A stretch of DNA of 64,000 bases from Janthinobacterium sp. 61 (lineage in GTDB: Bacteria > Pseudomonadota > Gammaproteobacteria > Burkholderiales > Burkholderiaceae_D). Below the pieces are notes generated by a model, which worked only from the letters and a program-made list of their open reading frames with translations, made no database searches and had not been told where the DNA came from. The DNA is taken from NCBI RefSeq assembly GCF_002846335.1, contig NZ_PJMQ01000001.1, forward strand, positions 4,402,001 through 4,466,000, in the 5' to 3' direction. The position numbers and the translations under genes were made by a program. Numbering within the stretch: the first letter of the stretch is position 1; every line of letters starts with the position of its first letter. Shown piece by piece: positions 24,559-34,566 of this stretch.

Positions 24559-27500
24559 ATGAAATTTACCGATTTATTCGTACGCCGCCCCGTGCTGGCG
24601 CTGGTCATCAGCACCCTGATATTGATGCTGGGCGTGATCGCCATCAAGCAGTTGCCGATCCGCCAATATCCGATGCTCGAATCGTCCACCATCACCGTCA
24701 CCACCACCTATCCGGGCGCCTCGGCGGAACTGATGCAGGGCTTTGTCACGCAGCCGATCGCCCAGGCCGTGTCGTCGGTGGAAGGCATCGATTACCTGAC
24801 GTCGTCGTCGGTGCAGGGCAGCAGCACGGTGACCGTGCGCATGGAATTGAACCGCGATTCCACGCAGGCCTTGACGGAAGTCATGGCCAAGGTCAACCAG
24901 GTACGCTACAAGCTGCCCGAAGGCGCCTTCGATCCTGTCATCGAGCGCTCGGCCGGCGATTCCTCGGCCGTCGCCTACGTCGGCTTTGCCAGCGAGAGCG
25001 TGTCCGCGCCAGGGCTGACGGACTACCTGGCGCGCGTAGTGCAGCCGATGTTCGCCACCATCGACGGCGTGGCGAAAGTGGACGTGTATGGCGGCCAGCA
25101 ACTGGCCATGCGTCTGTGGATCGACCCGGCCAAACTGGCGGCGCGGAGCTTGACGGCGGCCGATGTGGCCGACGCCGTGCGGCGTAACAACTACCAGGCG
25201 GCACCCGGAAAAGTGAAGGGACAATTCGTCGTCTCGAACATCAGCGTTAACACGGATCTGACCAGCGTGGCGGAGTTTCGCGACATGGTCATCACCAAGG
25301 GCGGCGATGCAAAAGACAGCGCCGCCCTCGTGCGTTTGAAAGACGTGGGCACAGTGGAACTGGGCGCGGCCGCAACGGAGACGAGCGGCATCATGGACGG
25401 CGTGCCGGCCGTGTACCTGGGCCTGTCACCAACGCCGGGCGGCAACCCGCTGGTGATCGTCGACGGCATCAAGAAGCTGCTGCCGGAAATCCAGAAAACC
25501 CTGCCACCGGGCGTCAAAGTCGAGCTGGCGTTCGAAACGGCGCGCTTCATCCAGTCCTCCATCGACGAGGTAGCGCACACCCTGCTCGAAGCGCTTCTCA
25601 TTGTCGTCATCGTGATCTACCTGTGCATGGGTTCCTTGCGCTCGGTGCTCATTCCCGTCGTGACGATTCCGTTGTCGATGCTGGGCGCGGCGGCGCTGAT
25701 GCTGGCCTTCGGCTTCAGCATCAATCTGCTCACTTTGCTGGCAATGGTGCTGGCCGTGGGCCTGGTGGTCGACGACGCCATCGTGGTGGTGGAAAACGTG
25801 CACCGCCATATCGAGGAAGGCAAGACGCCCGTGGCCGCCGCCCTGGTGGGCGCGCGCGAAGTGGCTGGTCCCGTGATCGCCATGACGATCACGCTGGCGG
25901 CCGTGTACGCGCCCATCGGCATGATGGGGGGTCTCACCGGCGCGCTGTTCAAGGAATTCGCGCTGACCCTGGCCGGCGCCGTGGTGGTGTCGGGCGTGGT
26001 GGCGCTCACCTTGTCGCCCGTGATGAGTTCCTTGCTGCTGCAGCCGAAACAGGCGGAAGGGCGCATGGCGCGCGCCGCCGAACACTTCTTCGAAGGCTTG
26101 ACCACGCGCTATGCGCGCCTGCTGGACCGTTCCTTGCACCACCGCTGGTGGAGCGCCGGCTTCGCCGCGCTGGTGATGGTAAGTTTGCCCTTTTTGTACC
26201 TGTTGCCGCAGCGCGAACTGGCGCCGGCGGAAGACCAGGCAAGTGTCTTGACGGCCATCAAGGCGCCGCAGCACGCCAACCTCGATTACGTCGAACGCTT
26301 CTCATACAAGCTCGATGACATCTACAAAAATATCCCCGAAACGGCGTCGCGCTGGATCATCAATGGCGGCGAAGGCCCGGCGTCCAGCATCGGCGGCATC
26401 AACCTGACGCCATGGGCCAAGCGCACGCGCAACGCGGCCGTCATCCAGGCCGAATTGCAGCACGCAGTGGGCGACGTGGAAGGCACCAGCATCTTCGCCT
26501 TCCAGCTGGCGCCCTTGCCAGGGTCGAGCGGCGGCTTGCCCGTGCAACTGGTCTTGCGCAGTGCGCAGGATTACGCCACCCTGTTCCGCACCATGGAAGA
26601 CGTCAAGCAGCGCGCACGCGATAGCGGCCTGTTCGCCGTCGTCGACAGCGACCTCGATTACAACAACCCCGTTGTGAAAGTGCGCGTGGACCGTTCAAAA
26701 GCCAATAGCCTGGGCATTCGCATGCAGGACATCGGCGAATCGCTGGCCGTGCTGGTGGGCGAGAATTACCTGAACCGCTTCGGCATGGATGGCCGCGCGT
26801 ATGACGTCATCGCGCAAAGCCCGCGCGAACAGCGATTGACGGCGCAAGCCCTGACGCAGCAGTACGTGCGCGCCGACGATGGCAGCCTGCTTCCCCTGTC
26901 GGCCGTCGTGTCGGTGAGCGAGCAGATCGAGCCGAACATGCTGACGCAATTCAACCAGCAAAATGCGGCCACCTTCCAGGGCGTGCCGGCGCCCGGCGTG
27001 ACCCTGGGCGACGCCGTGGCCTTCCTCGACGGCGTGGCCAAGACTCTGCCACCGGGCTTCAGCTACGACTGGCAATCGGATGCGCGCCAATTCGCCACGG
27101 AAGGCAATGCGCTGCTGCTGGCCTTCCTCGCGGCCGTCATCGTGATTTACCTGGTGCTGGCAGCCCAGTATGAAAGCCTGACGGATCCCTTGATTATCCT
27201 GATCACCGTGCCCCTGTCGATCTGCGGTGCGCTGATTCCGCTGGCGCTGGGCTACGCCACCGTCAACATCTACACGCAGATCGGCCTCGTGACCCTGATC
27301 GGCTTGATCAGCAAGCACGGCATTTTGATGGTGGAATTTGCCAACGAACTGCAGGCGCATGAACAGCTGGACCGCCTCAGCGCCATCCGCAAAGCGGCGC
27401 AGATCCGCTTGCGCCCGATTCTGATGACGACGGCCGCCATGGTGGTGGGCCTGGTGCCGCTGCTGTTCGCTTCCGGCGCGGGCGCCAACAGCCGCTTCGG

Positions 27501-27657
27501 CCTGGGCGTGGTGATCGTGTCGGGCATGTTGATCGGCACCTTCTTCACCCTGTTCGTGCTGCCCACCGTGTACACCTTTTTGGCCCGCCGCCATACGGCC
27601 GACCATGCCACGCCGCGCGCCCGCGAGCTGTCGCAGGCGCTGAAGGAATCCATATGA
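24559..27657 (+). CDS. RND efflux transporter permease (HAE1 family)
   Basis: A 1032-residue AcrB/MexB-type drug-proton antiporter with 12 membrane helices and two large periplasmic loops. The N-terminus MKFTDLFVRRPVLALVIST, the periplasmic YPGASAE and the TM4 proton-relay acids (GLVVDDAIVVVENV) are intact. The C-terminus has the conserved GLISKHGILMVEFANELQ. Length agrees with MdtB/MexF-like pumps. It lies 15 nt after the adaptor and overlaps the outer-membrane factor start by 4 nt, giving a complete tripartite operon. Substrates cannot be predicted. Confidence 0.95.
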   Translation: MKFTDLFVRRPVLALVISTLILMLGVIAIKQLPIRQYPMLESSTITVTTTYPGASAELMQGFVTQPIAQAVSSVEGIDYLTSSSVQGSSTVTVRMELNRDSTQALTEVMAKVNQVRYKLPEGAFDPVIERSAGDSSAVAYVGFASESVSAPGLTDYLARVVQPMFATIDGVAKVDVYGGQQLAMRLWIDPAKLAARSLTAADVADAVRRNNYQAAPGKVKGQFVVSNISVNTDLTSVAEFRDMVITKGGDAKDSAALVRLKDVGTVELGAAATETSGIMDGVPAVYLGLSPTPGGNPLVIVDGIKKLLPEIQKTLPPGVKVELAFETARFIQSSIDEVAHTLLEALLIVVIVIYLCMGSLRSVLIPVVTIPLSMLGAAALMLAFGFSINLLTLLAMVLAVGLVVDDAIVVVENVHRHIEEGKTPVAAALVGAREVAGPVIAMTITLAAVYAPIGMMGGLTGALFKEFALTLAGAVVVSGVVALTLSPVMSSLLLQPKQAEGRMARAAEHFFEGLTTRYARLLDRSLHHRWWSAGFAALVMVSLPFLYLLPQRELAPAEDQASVLTAIKAPQHANLDYVERFSYKLDDIYKNIPETASRWIINGGEGPASSIGGINLTPWAKRTRNAAVIQAELQHAVGDVEGTSIFAFQLAPLPGSSGGLPVQLVLRSAQDYATLFRTMEDVKQRARDSGLFAVVDSDLDYNNPVVKVRVDRSKANSLGIRMQDIGESLAVLVGENYLNRFGMDGRAYDVIAQSPREQRLTAQALTQQYVRADDGSLLPLSAVVSVSEQIEPNMLTQFNQQNAATFQGVPAPGVTLGDAVAFLDGVAKTLPPGFSYDWQSDARQFATEGNALLLAFLAAVIVIYLVLAAQYESLTDPLIILITVPLSICGALIPLALGYATVNIYTQIGLVTLIGLISKHGILMVEFANELQAHEQLDRLSAIRKAAQIRLRPILMTTAAMVVGLVPLLFASGAGANSRFGLGVVIVSGMLIGTFFTLFVLPTVYTFLARRHTADHATPRARELSQALKESI

Positions 27658-29057
27658 AAAATTACCGCTATCTTGTTTCCCTTTTGCCCGTGCTGGCCGG
27701 CTGCGCCGTCAGTCCCGCCTACGTCACGCCGGGCACGCCGGCCATCCATCTGGCCAGCCCCCAGCAGGCACAGTTTGCGCCCGCTCAAACGGCATCCATG
27801 AGTGCCGCCTGGTGGACGTTTTTCGATGATGCGCGCCTGTCGCAGCTGATCGCCAGCGCACTCGAACACAACCTTGATATCTCGCAGGCGCAGGCGAATC
27901 TGCTGGCCGCACGCGCCATCTTCGACGAGCGCCGCCTCGACGAACTGCCTGCCGTCACGGGCCATGCGGGCTGGCAGCGCCAAGTGCGGCAAGACACGCC
28001 CAACAGCCGCGCCGCCAGCGCCAGCACGCGCGTGGGTTTTGACGCGCAATGGGAGATCGACCTGTTCGGCCGCCTGGCGCACATGAGCCGCTCGGCGCAG
28101 GCGCGGGCCGACGCGGCGCAGGCGGACTTGCGCCAGACGCAGCTGACGATCGCCGCCGAAGTGGCACGCAATTACTACGAGGCGCTGGGCTACCAGCAAA
28201 ACCTGGCGCTGACGCAGGCACAGGTGCACAGCTGGCGCGATACGGTGGCCCTCATCGATGCGCGCATTCGCGCCGGCAGCGGCTTGCCGGAAGAGCGCCA
28301 CAACGCGCTGGCCAACCTGGCGCGCAGCGAGGCGGCCATTCCTCCCTTGCAGGCGGGCTTGCGCCAGGCGCAGTACCGGCTCGATGTCTTGAGTGGCCAG
28401 CAACCTGGCACAGACACTGCGGGCGCCATCGCGCTGGCCACGACGCCACGGCAACAGGCACCGCTGGCGGGACAACTGCCCTTGGGCGACGTGAACCAGC
28501 TGATCAAACAGCGCCCCGACGTGGTGCGCGCCGAACGCCTGCTGGCCGCTTCCAGCGAGGACGTGGGAGCCGCCACGGCGGACCTGTATCCGCGCCTGAG
28601 CCTCGGTGGTTTCCTGGGATTCTTTGCGTTGCGCGGCAGCGGCGTGTTCGACGGCGGCGCGCGCGCCTTCGAGGTGGCGCCTTCCGTCAGCTATCCGGCG
28701 TTTCGCCTAGGCAGCGTGAAGGCACGCTTGCGCGGTACACAAGCCGAGGCCCAGGGCGCGCTGGCGCGCTATGAGCAAGCGCTGTTGGTGGCGCAGGAAG
28801 AGGTGGAAAACGCCGTCACGCAGCTGGCGGAAAACCAGACGCGCCTGGCCTCCTTGCTGCAGTCGGCGCGCCACGGCGATGCGGCTCTCGGCATCGCCAG
28901 CACGCGCTATCAGGGTGGCTCCGGCAGCTACCAGGCGGTACTGGAAAACCAGCGCGCCTTGTTCGATATCCGGCGCGAAGCGCTGCTGGCGGAGACAGTG
29001 TCCTACATCGATGCGATTGCCCTGTACAAGGCGCTGGGATGGGGGCAAACTATGTGA
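27654..29057 (+). CDS. Outer-membrane efflux factor, NodT family lipoprotein
   Basis: A 467-residue TolC/OprM-like channel. The signal peptide ends in the lipobox LAGC, followed by the typical SPAY. Two OEP repeats are seen: SAAWWTFFDDARLSQLIASALEHNLDISQAQANL and a second set ending in QGGSGSYQAVLENQRALFDIRREAL. It trimerises in the outer membrane as the exit duct of the RND pump whose permease gene it overlaps by ATGA. Confidence 0.93.
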   Translation: MKNYRYLVSLLPVLAGCAVSPAYVTPGTPAIHLASPQQAQFAPAQTASMSAAWWTFFDDARLSQLIASALEHNLDISQAQANLLAARAIFDERRLDELPAVTGHAGWQRQVRQDTPNSRAASASTRVGFDAQWEIDLFGRLAHMSRSAQARADAAQADLRQTQLTIAAEVARNYYEALGYQQNLALTQAQVHSWRDTVALIDARIRAGSGLPEERHNALANLARSEAAIPPLQAGLRQAQYRLDVLSGQQPGTDTAGAIALATTPRQQAPLAGQLPLGDVNQLIKQRPDVVRAERLLAASSEDVGAATADLYPRLSLGGFLGFFALRGSGVFDGGARAFEVAPSVSYPAFRLGSVKARLRGTQAEAQGALARYEQALLVAQEEVENAVTQLAENQTRLASLLQSARHGDAALGIASTRYQGGSGSYQAVLENQRALFDIRREALLAETVSYIDAIALYKALGWGQTM

Positions 29058-29082
29058 TCTTTTTAGCTTGGAGAGGGGCGCG

Positions 29083-29658
29083 ATGTTCACGCAAGGCAGC
29101 TGGCTGAATCCACCGGAAACATGGTCCGCCGACGACGCGCAATTGCGCGTGACGACGGATGAAAAAACCGACTTCTGGCGCAAGACTCAATATGGTTTTA
29201 TACGCGACAGCGGCCACTTTTTCGGCACTGGCATCGACGGTGATTTCACGGCGCAGCTGCACGTGGCGGCGCAGTATTCGTCGCTGTACGACCAGGCCGG
29301 CATGATGGTGCGCATCGACGAACAGAACTGGATCAAATGCGGCGTCGAATTTTCCGATGGCCAGCTGTTATTGAGCACCGTGCTCACGCTGGAAAAATCG
29401 GATTGGGCCGTCAGCATCGCCCCCGCCATGCCGGACGGTTTCTGGCTGCGCGTAACGGTGGCGCAAGGCGTGATCCGCGTGCAGTATTCCACCGATGGCC
29501 AGCGCTGGCCGCTGCTGCGTCTGGCGCCATTTCCCGAGGCCGCTAGCTACCGCGTCGGCCCCATGTGCTGCACACCGGAACGCGGTGGCCTGGAAGTGGT
29601 TTTTTCCCGGTTTTCCATCGCTCCGGCGCAGCAAAAAGACTTGCATGATTTGAGCTGA
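29083..29658 (+). CDS. DUF1349 (concanavalin-like) protein
   Basis: A 191-residue protein of the DUF1349 family, described in yeast as regulation of enolase 1. Predicted jelly-roll fold; recognisable segments are TDFWRKTQYGFIRDSGHFF, YDQAGMMVRIDEQNWIKCGVEF and YRVGPMCCTPERGGLEVVFSRF. No signal peptide. The start ATG 29083 follows GAGAGGGGCGCG. It lies 25 nt after the efflux operon but is probably unrelated in function. Biochemical role unknown. Confidence 0.85.
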   Translation: MFTQGSWLNPPETWSADDAQLRVTTDEKTDFWRKTQYGFIRDSGHFFGTGIDGDFTAQLHVAAQYSSLYDQAGMMVRIDEQNWIKCGVEFSDGQLLLSTVLTLEKSDWAVSIAPAMPDGFWLRVTVAQGVIRVQYSTDGQRWPLLRLAPFPEAASYRVGPMCCTPERGGLEVVFSRFSIAPAQQKDLHDLS

Positions 29659-29659
29659 A

Positions 29660-30058
29660 TCAAGCCACCCACGTCTCGTGCAAATGGCGCCACAGCAGGG
29701 CGCCAGCCGGTGTTTTTTCATATACGACGGTCGACAAACGCTCGGTATTTTCTGCGCCCGGCAGCGACTGGAATTCGCGGTAGGAGACGGTAGCGCCGGC
29801 GGCGCTTTCCTGGATTAAAACGAGGTCGGAAATTCGCATCTGCAAGCCCGGTCGGCTGCCGCCGGCGGCGCGGAAAAATGCCGTCAAGCCAGCGCTATCG
29901 AGCTGCTTGCCGCCTGGCGCCACCATCGTGAAAGCGGGTGAAAAACGCGCCAGCAATTCGGCGCAATGTGCTGGCGCCGCCGCCTCGCCAGAGAGCCATG
30001 CACGGATCAGTATGTGCGTGGACAAGACGTCGTCAAAATAGGGGTTCGTTGCGTTCAT
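29660..30058 (-). CDS. NTF2-like (SnoaL/DUF4440-type) protein
   Basis: A 132-residue cone-shaped alpha+beta protein of the NTF2-like superfamily: N-terminal helix HILIRAWLSGEAAAPAHCAELLARFSP, then the beta-strand region FTMVAPGGKQLDSAGLTAFFRAAGG and GATVSYREFQSLPG. Such proteins bind or isomerise small molecules; no specific role is predictable. The start overlaps the stop of the MFS gene by 4 nt (ATGA), so the two are co-translated. Confidence 0.75.
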   Translation of the reverse strand: MNATNPYFDDVLSTHILIRAWLSGEAAAPAHCAELLARFSPAFTMVAPGGKQLDSAGLTAFFRAAGGSRPGLQMRISDLVLIQESAAGATVSYREFQSLPGAENTERLSTVVYEKTPAGALLWRHLHETWVA

Positions 30059-31476
30059 TTTTTGCTTGCTCCATGGTGATGTAAAAGGTCGAGAACGGCA
30101 CGGTTATCGATGCGCGAGCACAGTGCCAAAGGCAGCAAGCACGAGGCTGCGGCGAGGGCAAAACACCAGTGAAAAACCTGGACCGCGCGCAGGTGCTGGG
30201 CGGGGTCGTCGAGCGACGCAATGCCCTGCGCCGCCAGCAAGCCATTCAGTAGTACGCTGAGCAGCGCCACGCCCAGGCAAAAGCCCAGCTGGCGGTTGAT
30301 ATTCCACAAGGCGCTGGCCTGGCTCAGTTGCCCGTCCGGCGTGCGCAAGAAAGCCGTGCTTTGCGCCGTGCTGCTGCACAAGCCGCCGCCAAAACCCATC
30401 ACGGCATATGCCCAGGCCAGCCAGAATACTTGGCCCGCAGAGTCCACCCGCAGCAGCATCAGCATGCCCGCCGCCTGCAGCAGGGCGCCAGCGATGAACA
30501 GGGGTTGCGGACCCACGCGGCGATAGTTCTTACCGGTGAGCGAAATGGCCGCAAACGAGGCCAGCGCCCACGGCAGCATCAGCGCGCCCGCCGTCGACGC
30601 CGACATGCCCAGCACGCCCTGCAGGTACAGCATGGCCAGCAAGCTCACGCCCATGAAGACGCCCGGCACCAGCAAATACATCAGCATGGCAATGCGCAGC
30701 AGCGGTTCAGCGGCCAGGCGCAGCTTGAGCAGCGGCGTGGATTTGCGCAGCGCGCCGCGCACATACACCCAGGCGCAGACGGCGCCCAGCGCCAGCACGC
30801 CTGCGCCGGCAGCCAACTCTCCCGGCGTGCCCAGCATGGTCAAACCCAGCAACAGCAGCAAAATCGCCGTGCTGCCCGCCACAAGGCCACCCGTGTCGAG
30901 CCGGGGTACGGCCGCGCGCGGCGGATCGGGGCGCAGCCAGCAGGCGGCCAGCAGCAGCGCCAGCGCCGCGAATGGCACGTTCAGATAAAAAATCCAGCGC
31001 CACGAGAGGCTGTCGACGATCACGCCGCCCAAGGCGGGCGACAGCGCGGGCGCCAGCAAGCCCACCAGCATGATGACGGAGGACAGGCCGGGGCGCTCGG
31101 CCGGCTTGTATAACTGGTAGGTCATGCTTTGCCCCAGCGGAATGAGCAAGCCGCCGCCCAGGCCCTGCACGCAACGCCAGGCGATCAGTGCCTCGATGGA
31201 CGGCGCCAGGCCGGCGCCGATGCTGGCGCATAAAAAAGTTAGCAACGATGCCATGAACACGGTTTTGCTGCCATAATAGGCAGCAAGCCAGGCGCTGGCG
31301 GGAATGACGATGGTCAGGCCGAGGATGTAGGCGGTGCTGATCCAGGCCAGCTGCGCCACCGAAGCGTGCAGGGCATGGCCGATGTCGGGGTAGGCGACGC
31401 TGGTGATGAACATGTTGATCAAGTCGACGAAAAAACCCAGCAGATAAATGGCCGCGACCTTTTTGCGATAGTCCAT
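30055..31476 (-). CDS. MFS transporter, DHA2 (EmrB/QacA) type
   Basis: A 473-residue drug:proton antiporter-like MFS protein. Motif A variant AAYYGSKTVFMASL, motif C RCVQGLGGGLLIPLGQSMTY, LAPALSPALGGVIVDSLSWRWIFYLNVP, and about 14 helices match the DHA2 branch. It is divergent from a LysR gene (start 31604) and followed by the coupled NTF2-like gene. Likely exports a toxic compound and is likely controlled by that LysR protein; both are inference. Confidence 0.9.
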   Translation of the reverse strand: MDYRKKVAAIYLLGFFVDLINMFITSVAYPDIGHALHASVAQLAWISTAYILGLTIVIPASAWLAAYYGSKTVFMASLLTFLCASIGAGLAPSIEALIAWRCVQGLGGGLLIPLGQSMTYQLYKPAERPGLSSVIMLVGLLAPALSPALGGVIVDSLSWRWIFYLNVPFAALALLLAACWLRPDPPRAAVPRLDTGGLVAGSTAILLLLLGLTMLGTPGELAAGAGVLALGAVCAWVYVRGALRKSTPLLKLRLAAEPLLRIAMLMYLLVPGVFMGVSLLAMLYLQGVLGMSASTAGALMLPWALASFAAISLTGKNYRRVGPQPLFIAGALLQAAGMLMLLRVDSAGQVFWLAWAYAVMGFGGGLCSSTAQSTAFLRTPDGQLSQASALWNINRQLGFCLGVALLSVLLNGLLAAQGIASLDDPAQHLRAVQVFHWCFALAAASCLLPLALCSRIDNRAVLDLLHHHGASKK

Positions 31477-31603
31477 GGTGCTCCGAATGGCAAACGGCCA
31501 GCTTAAGCGCCCATCGCCATTTGCGTAACGGGCCAGCCCCGATTACACTGTCAAACAAATTTTGACAAACCTCTACAACCCGCATGCCTCCTCATTTCTA
31601 TTT

Positions 31604-32506
31604 ATGATCAGTCTTGACCGTTTGGGTATTTTCATCGCCATCGTCGACGCCGGTTCACTGACGGCCGCCGCCGCCGTGCTGGGCCAGAGCAAGGCCGTCG
31701 TCAGTTTTAATTTGAAACAGCTGGAGGCGGAGCTGGGCGTGTCGCTGCTCACGCGCAGCACGCGCAGCCTGGCGCTCACCGACGTGGGGCGGCGCTTTTA
31801 CGAAGATTGCCAAGGCGTGCTGAGCGAAGCGCAGAGCGCCATCGAGACGGCGCGCCAGGGACACCAGAGCTTGCGCGGCACCCTGCGCCTGACCACCACC
31901 GTCGAATACGGCGGCCGCACGGTGATCCCCGCGCTGATCGCCTTTGCCGCCACCCATCCGCAACTGCAGATCCAGCATTCCTCGTCGTCCTCGCATGAAG
32001 ACCTGATCTCTGGCGGCTATGATCTGGCCATCCGCATGGGGTCACTCAACGATTCAAGTTATCGCGCCGCGCTGATCGAGCCGTATGCGATCTGGCCCGT
32101 CGCCTCGCCCGCCTACCTGGCCAGCCTGCCCGCCAGGGACATCGCCACCTTGCCCGACTTGCAGCGCGCGCGCTGGCTGGCGCACAGCCGACTCAGCACG
32201 CCGCTGCGCTGGGAGGTGCAAACGCCAGACGGCCCCGCCGCCTTTGCCGCGCAGGACGATGCCGCCATCCATTCCGACTCCGCCTCGGCCCTGCTGGGCT
32301 TTGCCCTGGGCGGCTGCGGCGTGGCCCTGCTGCCGCAGTGGCTGGTGGAAGGGGAAGTGCGCGCGGGACGCCTGCGCCGCCTGCTGCCCGATGTTGTCTT
32401 CCCGGAGCAGGGCGTGTATGCCGTGTATCCGAACACCCAGCATATTGCGGAAAAGGTGCGCGCCTTTATCGACTTTTTGCGCGCTTTCGTGGGCACGCCC
32501 GCCTGA
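31604..32506 (+). CDS. LysR family transcriptional regulator
   Basis: A 300-residue LysR protein of the DmlR/aaeR-like group: N-terminal HTH LGIFIAIVDAGSLTAAAAVLGQSKAVVSFNLKQLEAELG, effector domain starting LRGTLRLTTTVEYGG. Starts MISLDRLGIF at 31604; an earlier in-frame ATG would add residues outside the family. Divergent from the DHA2 MFS gene, which it probably regulates. A terminator follows at 32571-32600. Confidence 0.9.
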   Translation: MISLDRLGIFIAIVDAGSLTAAAAVLGQSKAVVSFNLKQLEAELGVSLLTRSTRSLALTDVGRRFYEDCQGVLSEAQSAIETARQGHQSLRGTLRLTTTVEYGGRTVIPALIAFAATHPQLQIQHSSSSSHEDLISGGYDLAIRMGSLNDSSYRAALIEPYAIWPVASPAYLASLPARDIATLPDLQRARWLAHSRLSTPLRWEVQTPDGPAAFAAQDDAAIHSDSASALLGFALGGCGVALLPQWLVEGEVRAGRLRRLLPDVVFPEQGVYAVYPNTQHIAEKVRAFIDFLRAFVGTPA

Positions 32507-32570
32507 GCATGCACCTTGCCCCACGGCGCACATATCACGTCGTCAATACTTGTTGAACAAAACGATTTCC

Positions 32571-32600
32571 AAGGGGCAAACGGGCGCCCCTTTCGTTTTT
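32571..32600 (+). terminator. Rho-independent terminator after the LysR gene
   Basis: AAGGGGC (32571-32577) pairs with GCCCCTT (32586-32592), followed by TCGTTTTT. Confidence 0.75.
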
Positions 32601-32645
32601 CACGGCCTACACTGAAAGGACGTTGTTCACCGATTGGAGACCATC

Positions 32646-33476
32646 ATGACACATACATTGGCAGCAGTTTTCGTCCTGCGCGACATGGCCGAGCGGGCCC
32701 GGCACGACCTGATCACGGCGGGCTTCCCCGGCGCCAGCATCCGCCTGCACGATGCGGGCAGTGATGATATTTCCGCCACGGAAAATATCCGCCGCGACGA
32801 CAGCGACAGCCTGCTCGACAACATCAAGCATTTCTTTACGGACCTGTTCGGCAGCCACGCCGACCGCCACATCTATGCGGAAGCAGTACGGCGCGGGCAT
32901 GTCGTGCTGACACTGGAAGGGGCGAGCGACGCCGATATCCAGCGCGCCACCGACCTCGTCGAGCGCTATGCGCCGCTTGACATCGATGCGCACGCCGACC
33001 ACTGGCGCGCTGGCGGCTGGCAAGGCGCGCCGCAAAGCGACAGCGCGATGCGCCAGGGCGCCAGCATGCAGTCAAGCGCGCCATCGCAGCAAGGCACGTT
33101 CGCCGGCAACCTGAACGAGGCGGCAAGGTCGCAGCAATTTGCAGGCGGCATGGCAGCGCCGCCACCCTCCGGCGTGGGCGCCAACGTGCGCCGCTATCCC
33201 GGCGCCGACAACCTGCCTGGCACCAGCGACGACGACGAGCAGTATTATCGCAACCACTGGAGCAGCCAGTATGCGTCCGGTGGCGGGCGCTTCGACGACT
33301 ACGATCCCGCCTATCGCTATGGCCATTCGATGGCGGGCAGCGACAGCTACCGGGGACAAAGCTGGGAGCAGGTCGAGCTTGAACTGCGCAGCACCTGGGA
33401 ACACACGTATCCGCAGTCGGCGTGGGACGACTTCAAGGCGGCCGTCAAGCATGGCTGGGAACGTGTAACGTCCTGA
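32646..33476 (+). CDS. YflT/GSP17M-like stress protein
   Basis: A 276-residue protein. Its first about 110 residues form the module seen in general stress protein 17M/YflT homologues (LAAVFVLRDMAERARHDLITAGFP ... ADRHIYAEAVRRGHVVLTLEGASDADIQRATDLVERYAPLDIDAHA region). The rest is a low-complexity linker rich in Gln, Ser, Gly and Ala, then an acidic Tyr-rich tail (DDDEQYYRNHWSSQYASGGGRFDDYDPAYRYG region) ending in WEHTYPQSAWDDFKAAVKHGWERV. Many relatives carry a DUF2382 domain instead, absent here. TGGAG precedes ATG 32646. Role in stress is inferred from the family only. Confidence 0.72.
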   Translation: MTHTLAAVFVLRDMAERARHDLITAGFPGASIRLHDAGSDDISATENIRRDDSDSLLDNIKHFFTDLFGSHADRHIYAEAVRRGHVVLTLEGASDADIQRATDLVERYAPLDIDAHADHWRAGGWQGAPQSDSAMRQGASMQSSAPSQQGTFAGNLNEAARSQQFAGGMAAPPPSGVGANVRRYPGADNLPGTSDDDEQYYRNHWSSQYASGGGRFDDYDPAYRYGHSMAGSDSYRGQSWEQVELELRSTWEHTYPQSAWDDFKAAVKHGWERVTS

Positions 33477-33510
33477 GCGCAGCCGGGCGCTGCGGGCTTT
33501 CCCCGGATCT

Positions 33511-34566
33511 TCAGCGCCCCTCGTGCGTCAGTTGCAGGAAGTGGTTCAGGATATGAAAGTGGTCTTCGAAGAATTGCTCTTCCATGGCCGGCAGGGAGGC
33601 CACGGGCACCCACTGCGCCAGTGCCGCGTCGTCGGCTGCCGTCACGGCCGGCAGCTGGCGCGTCTTCAGGTCAAAATAGTGCGCATGCGTGATGGTGCGC
33701 CCGCGCTGGCTGCGGTCAGGATGGTCGAACACGGCCACGCCGACCAGCGCCTCGACGAGGGTGGGTGCCAGCACGCCCAGCTGGGTTTCTTCCGCCAGTT
33801 CGCGCAGGGCGCCCTGCAGCAAGCGTTCGCGCGGCTCCAGGAAGCCACCCGGCAAGGCCCACAAGCCCTTGCCCGGGTAGCCGCCGCGGCGCACGAGCAA
33901 GACGTGGCCCCCCGTCTGCACCAGCGCATCCACGGTGCAAAAGATGGGCGCATACGGCGCCGTGCGCCAGCGCGCCTTGTACGCCTCGATGGCGCGGTAT
34001 TCCTGCACCAGCGGCGCGTACCACGGCAGCAAGGTCCACGCCTTCAGATACTGGCCGATGGCCGCCGGCAGCAGCTGCGCCACGGCGCTCAACGACACAT
34101 CGACGTCCTCGGCCTCGAACAGCACGTTGCGGATGGCCGTCGCGCCGATGGGCGCACCGGGATCGATCTCCAGATTGAGTAACTGCCAGTGCGGGAAGTG
34201 GTGCAGGTAATAACTGGTGGCGTCCTTGAAGCAGGCCACCAGGGTCACGCGCTGCAGCGCAGGCACGGCGCCCGCCACGGCGCGCCGCACGGCATCGGCC
34301 CACAAGCCATCGTCGTAGTAATCGCGCACGGCCACGTAGTGCACGCGCGCGCGCTGCGCCTCGGGCAGGGTGGCGGCGATCATGGCGGCCCGTTCCTGCC
34401 ACGTAAACGGGTTCTTCGGACTGCGCGCATGGAAGGCGGAGCCGAGCACCACCACCACCTGGGCGGCGGTGGCCAGCGCCGTTTGCAGCAAGCCGGCATG
34501 GCCATTATGAAATGGCTGGAAGCGGCCGATCAGGATGGCCGCATCGGCGGAATAGGCGAGGGTCAT
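33511..34566 (-). CDS. nadM: Bifunctional NMN adenylyltransferase / Nudix hydrolase
   Basis: A 351-residue two-domain protein. Residues 1-170 are a nucleotidyltransferase with GRFQPFHNGH (HxGH-like) and the C-terminal signature SATxxR equivalent GATAIRN. Residues about 205-351 hold a Nudix domain with the box GGFLEPRERLLQGALRELAEE. Same layout as Synechocystis slr0787 and Francisella NadM-Nudix enzymes, which make NAD+ from NMN and hydrolyse ADP-ribose. The ATG overlaps the stop of nadE (ATGA), tying the two NAD+ synthesis steps into one unit. Confidence 0.92.
   Translation of the reverse strand: MTLAYSADAAILIGRFQPFHNGHAGLLQTALATAAQVVVVLGSAFHARSPKNPFTWQERAAMIAATLPEAQRARVHYVAVRDYYDDGLWADAVRRAVAGAVPALQRVTLVACFKDATSYYLHHFPHWQLLNLEIDPGAPIGATAIRNVLFEAEDVDVSLSAVAQLLPAAIGQYLKAWTLLPWYAPLVQEYRAIEAYKARWRTAPYAPIFCTVDALVQTGGHVLLVRRGGYPGKGLWALPGGFLEPRERLLQGALRELAEETQLGVLAPTLVEALVGVAVFDHPDRSQRGRTITHAHYFDLKTRQLPAVTAADDAALAQWVPVASLPAMEEQFFEDHFHILNHFLQLTHEGR

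Noticed and set aside
24574..25224. Minus-strand frame inside the RND permease gene
   Set aside because: His/Arg/Gln-rich antisense shadow; the permease frame is full length with conserved TM4 acids.
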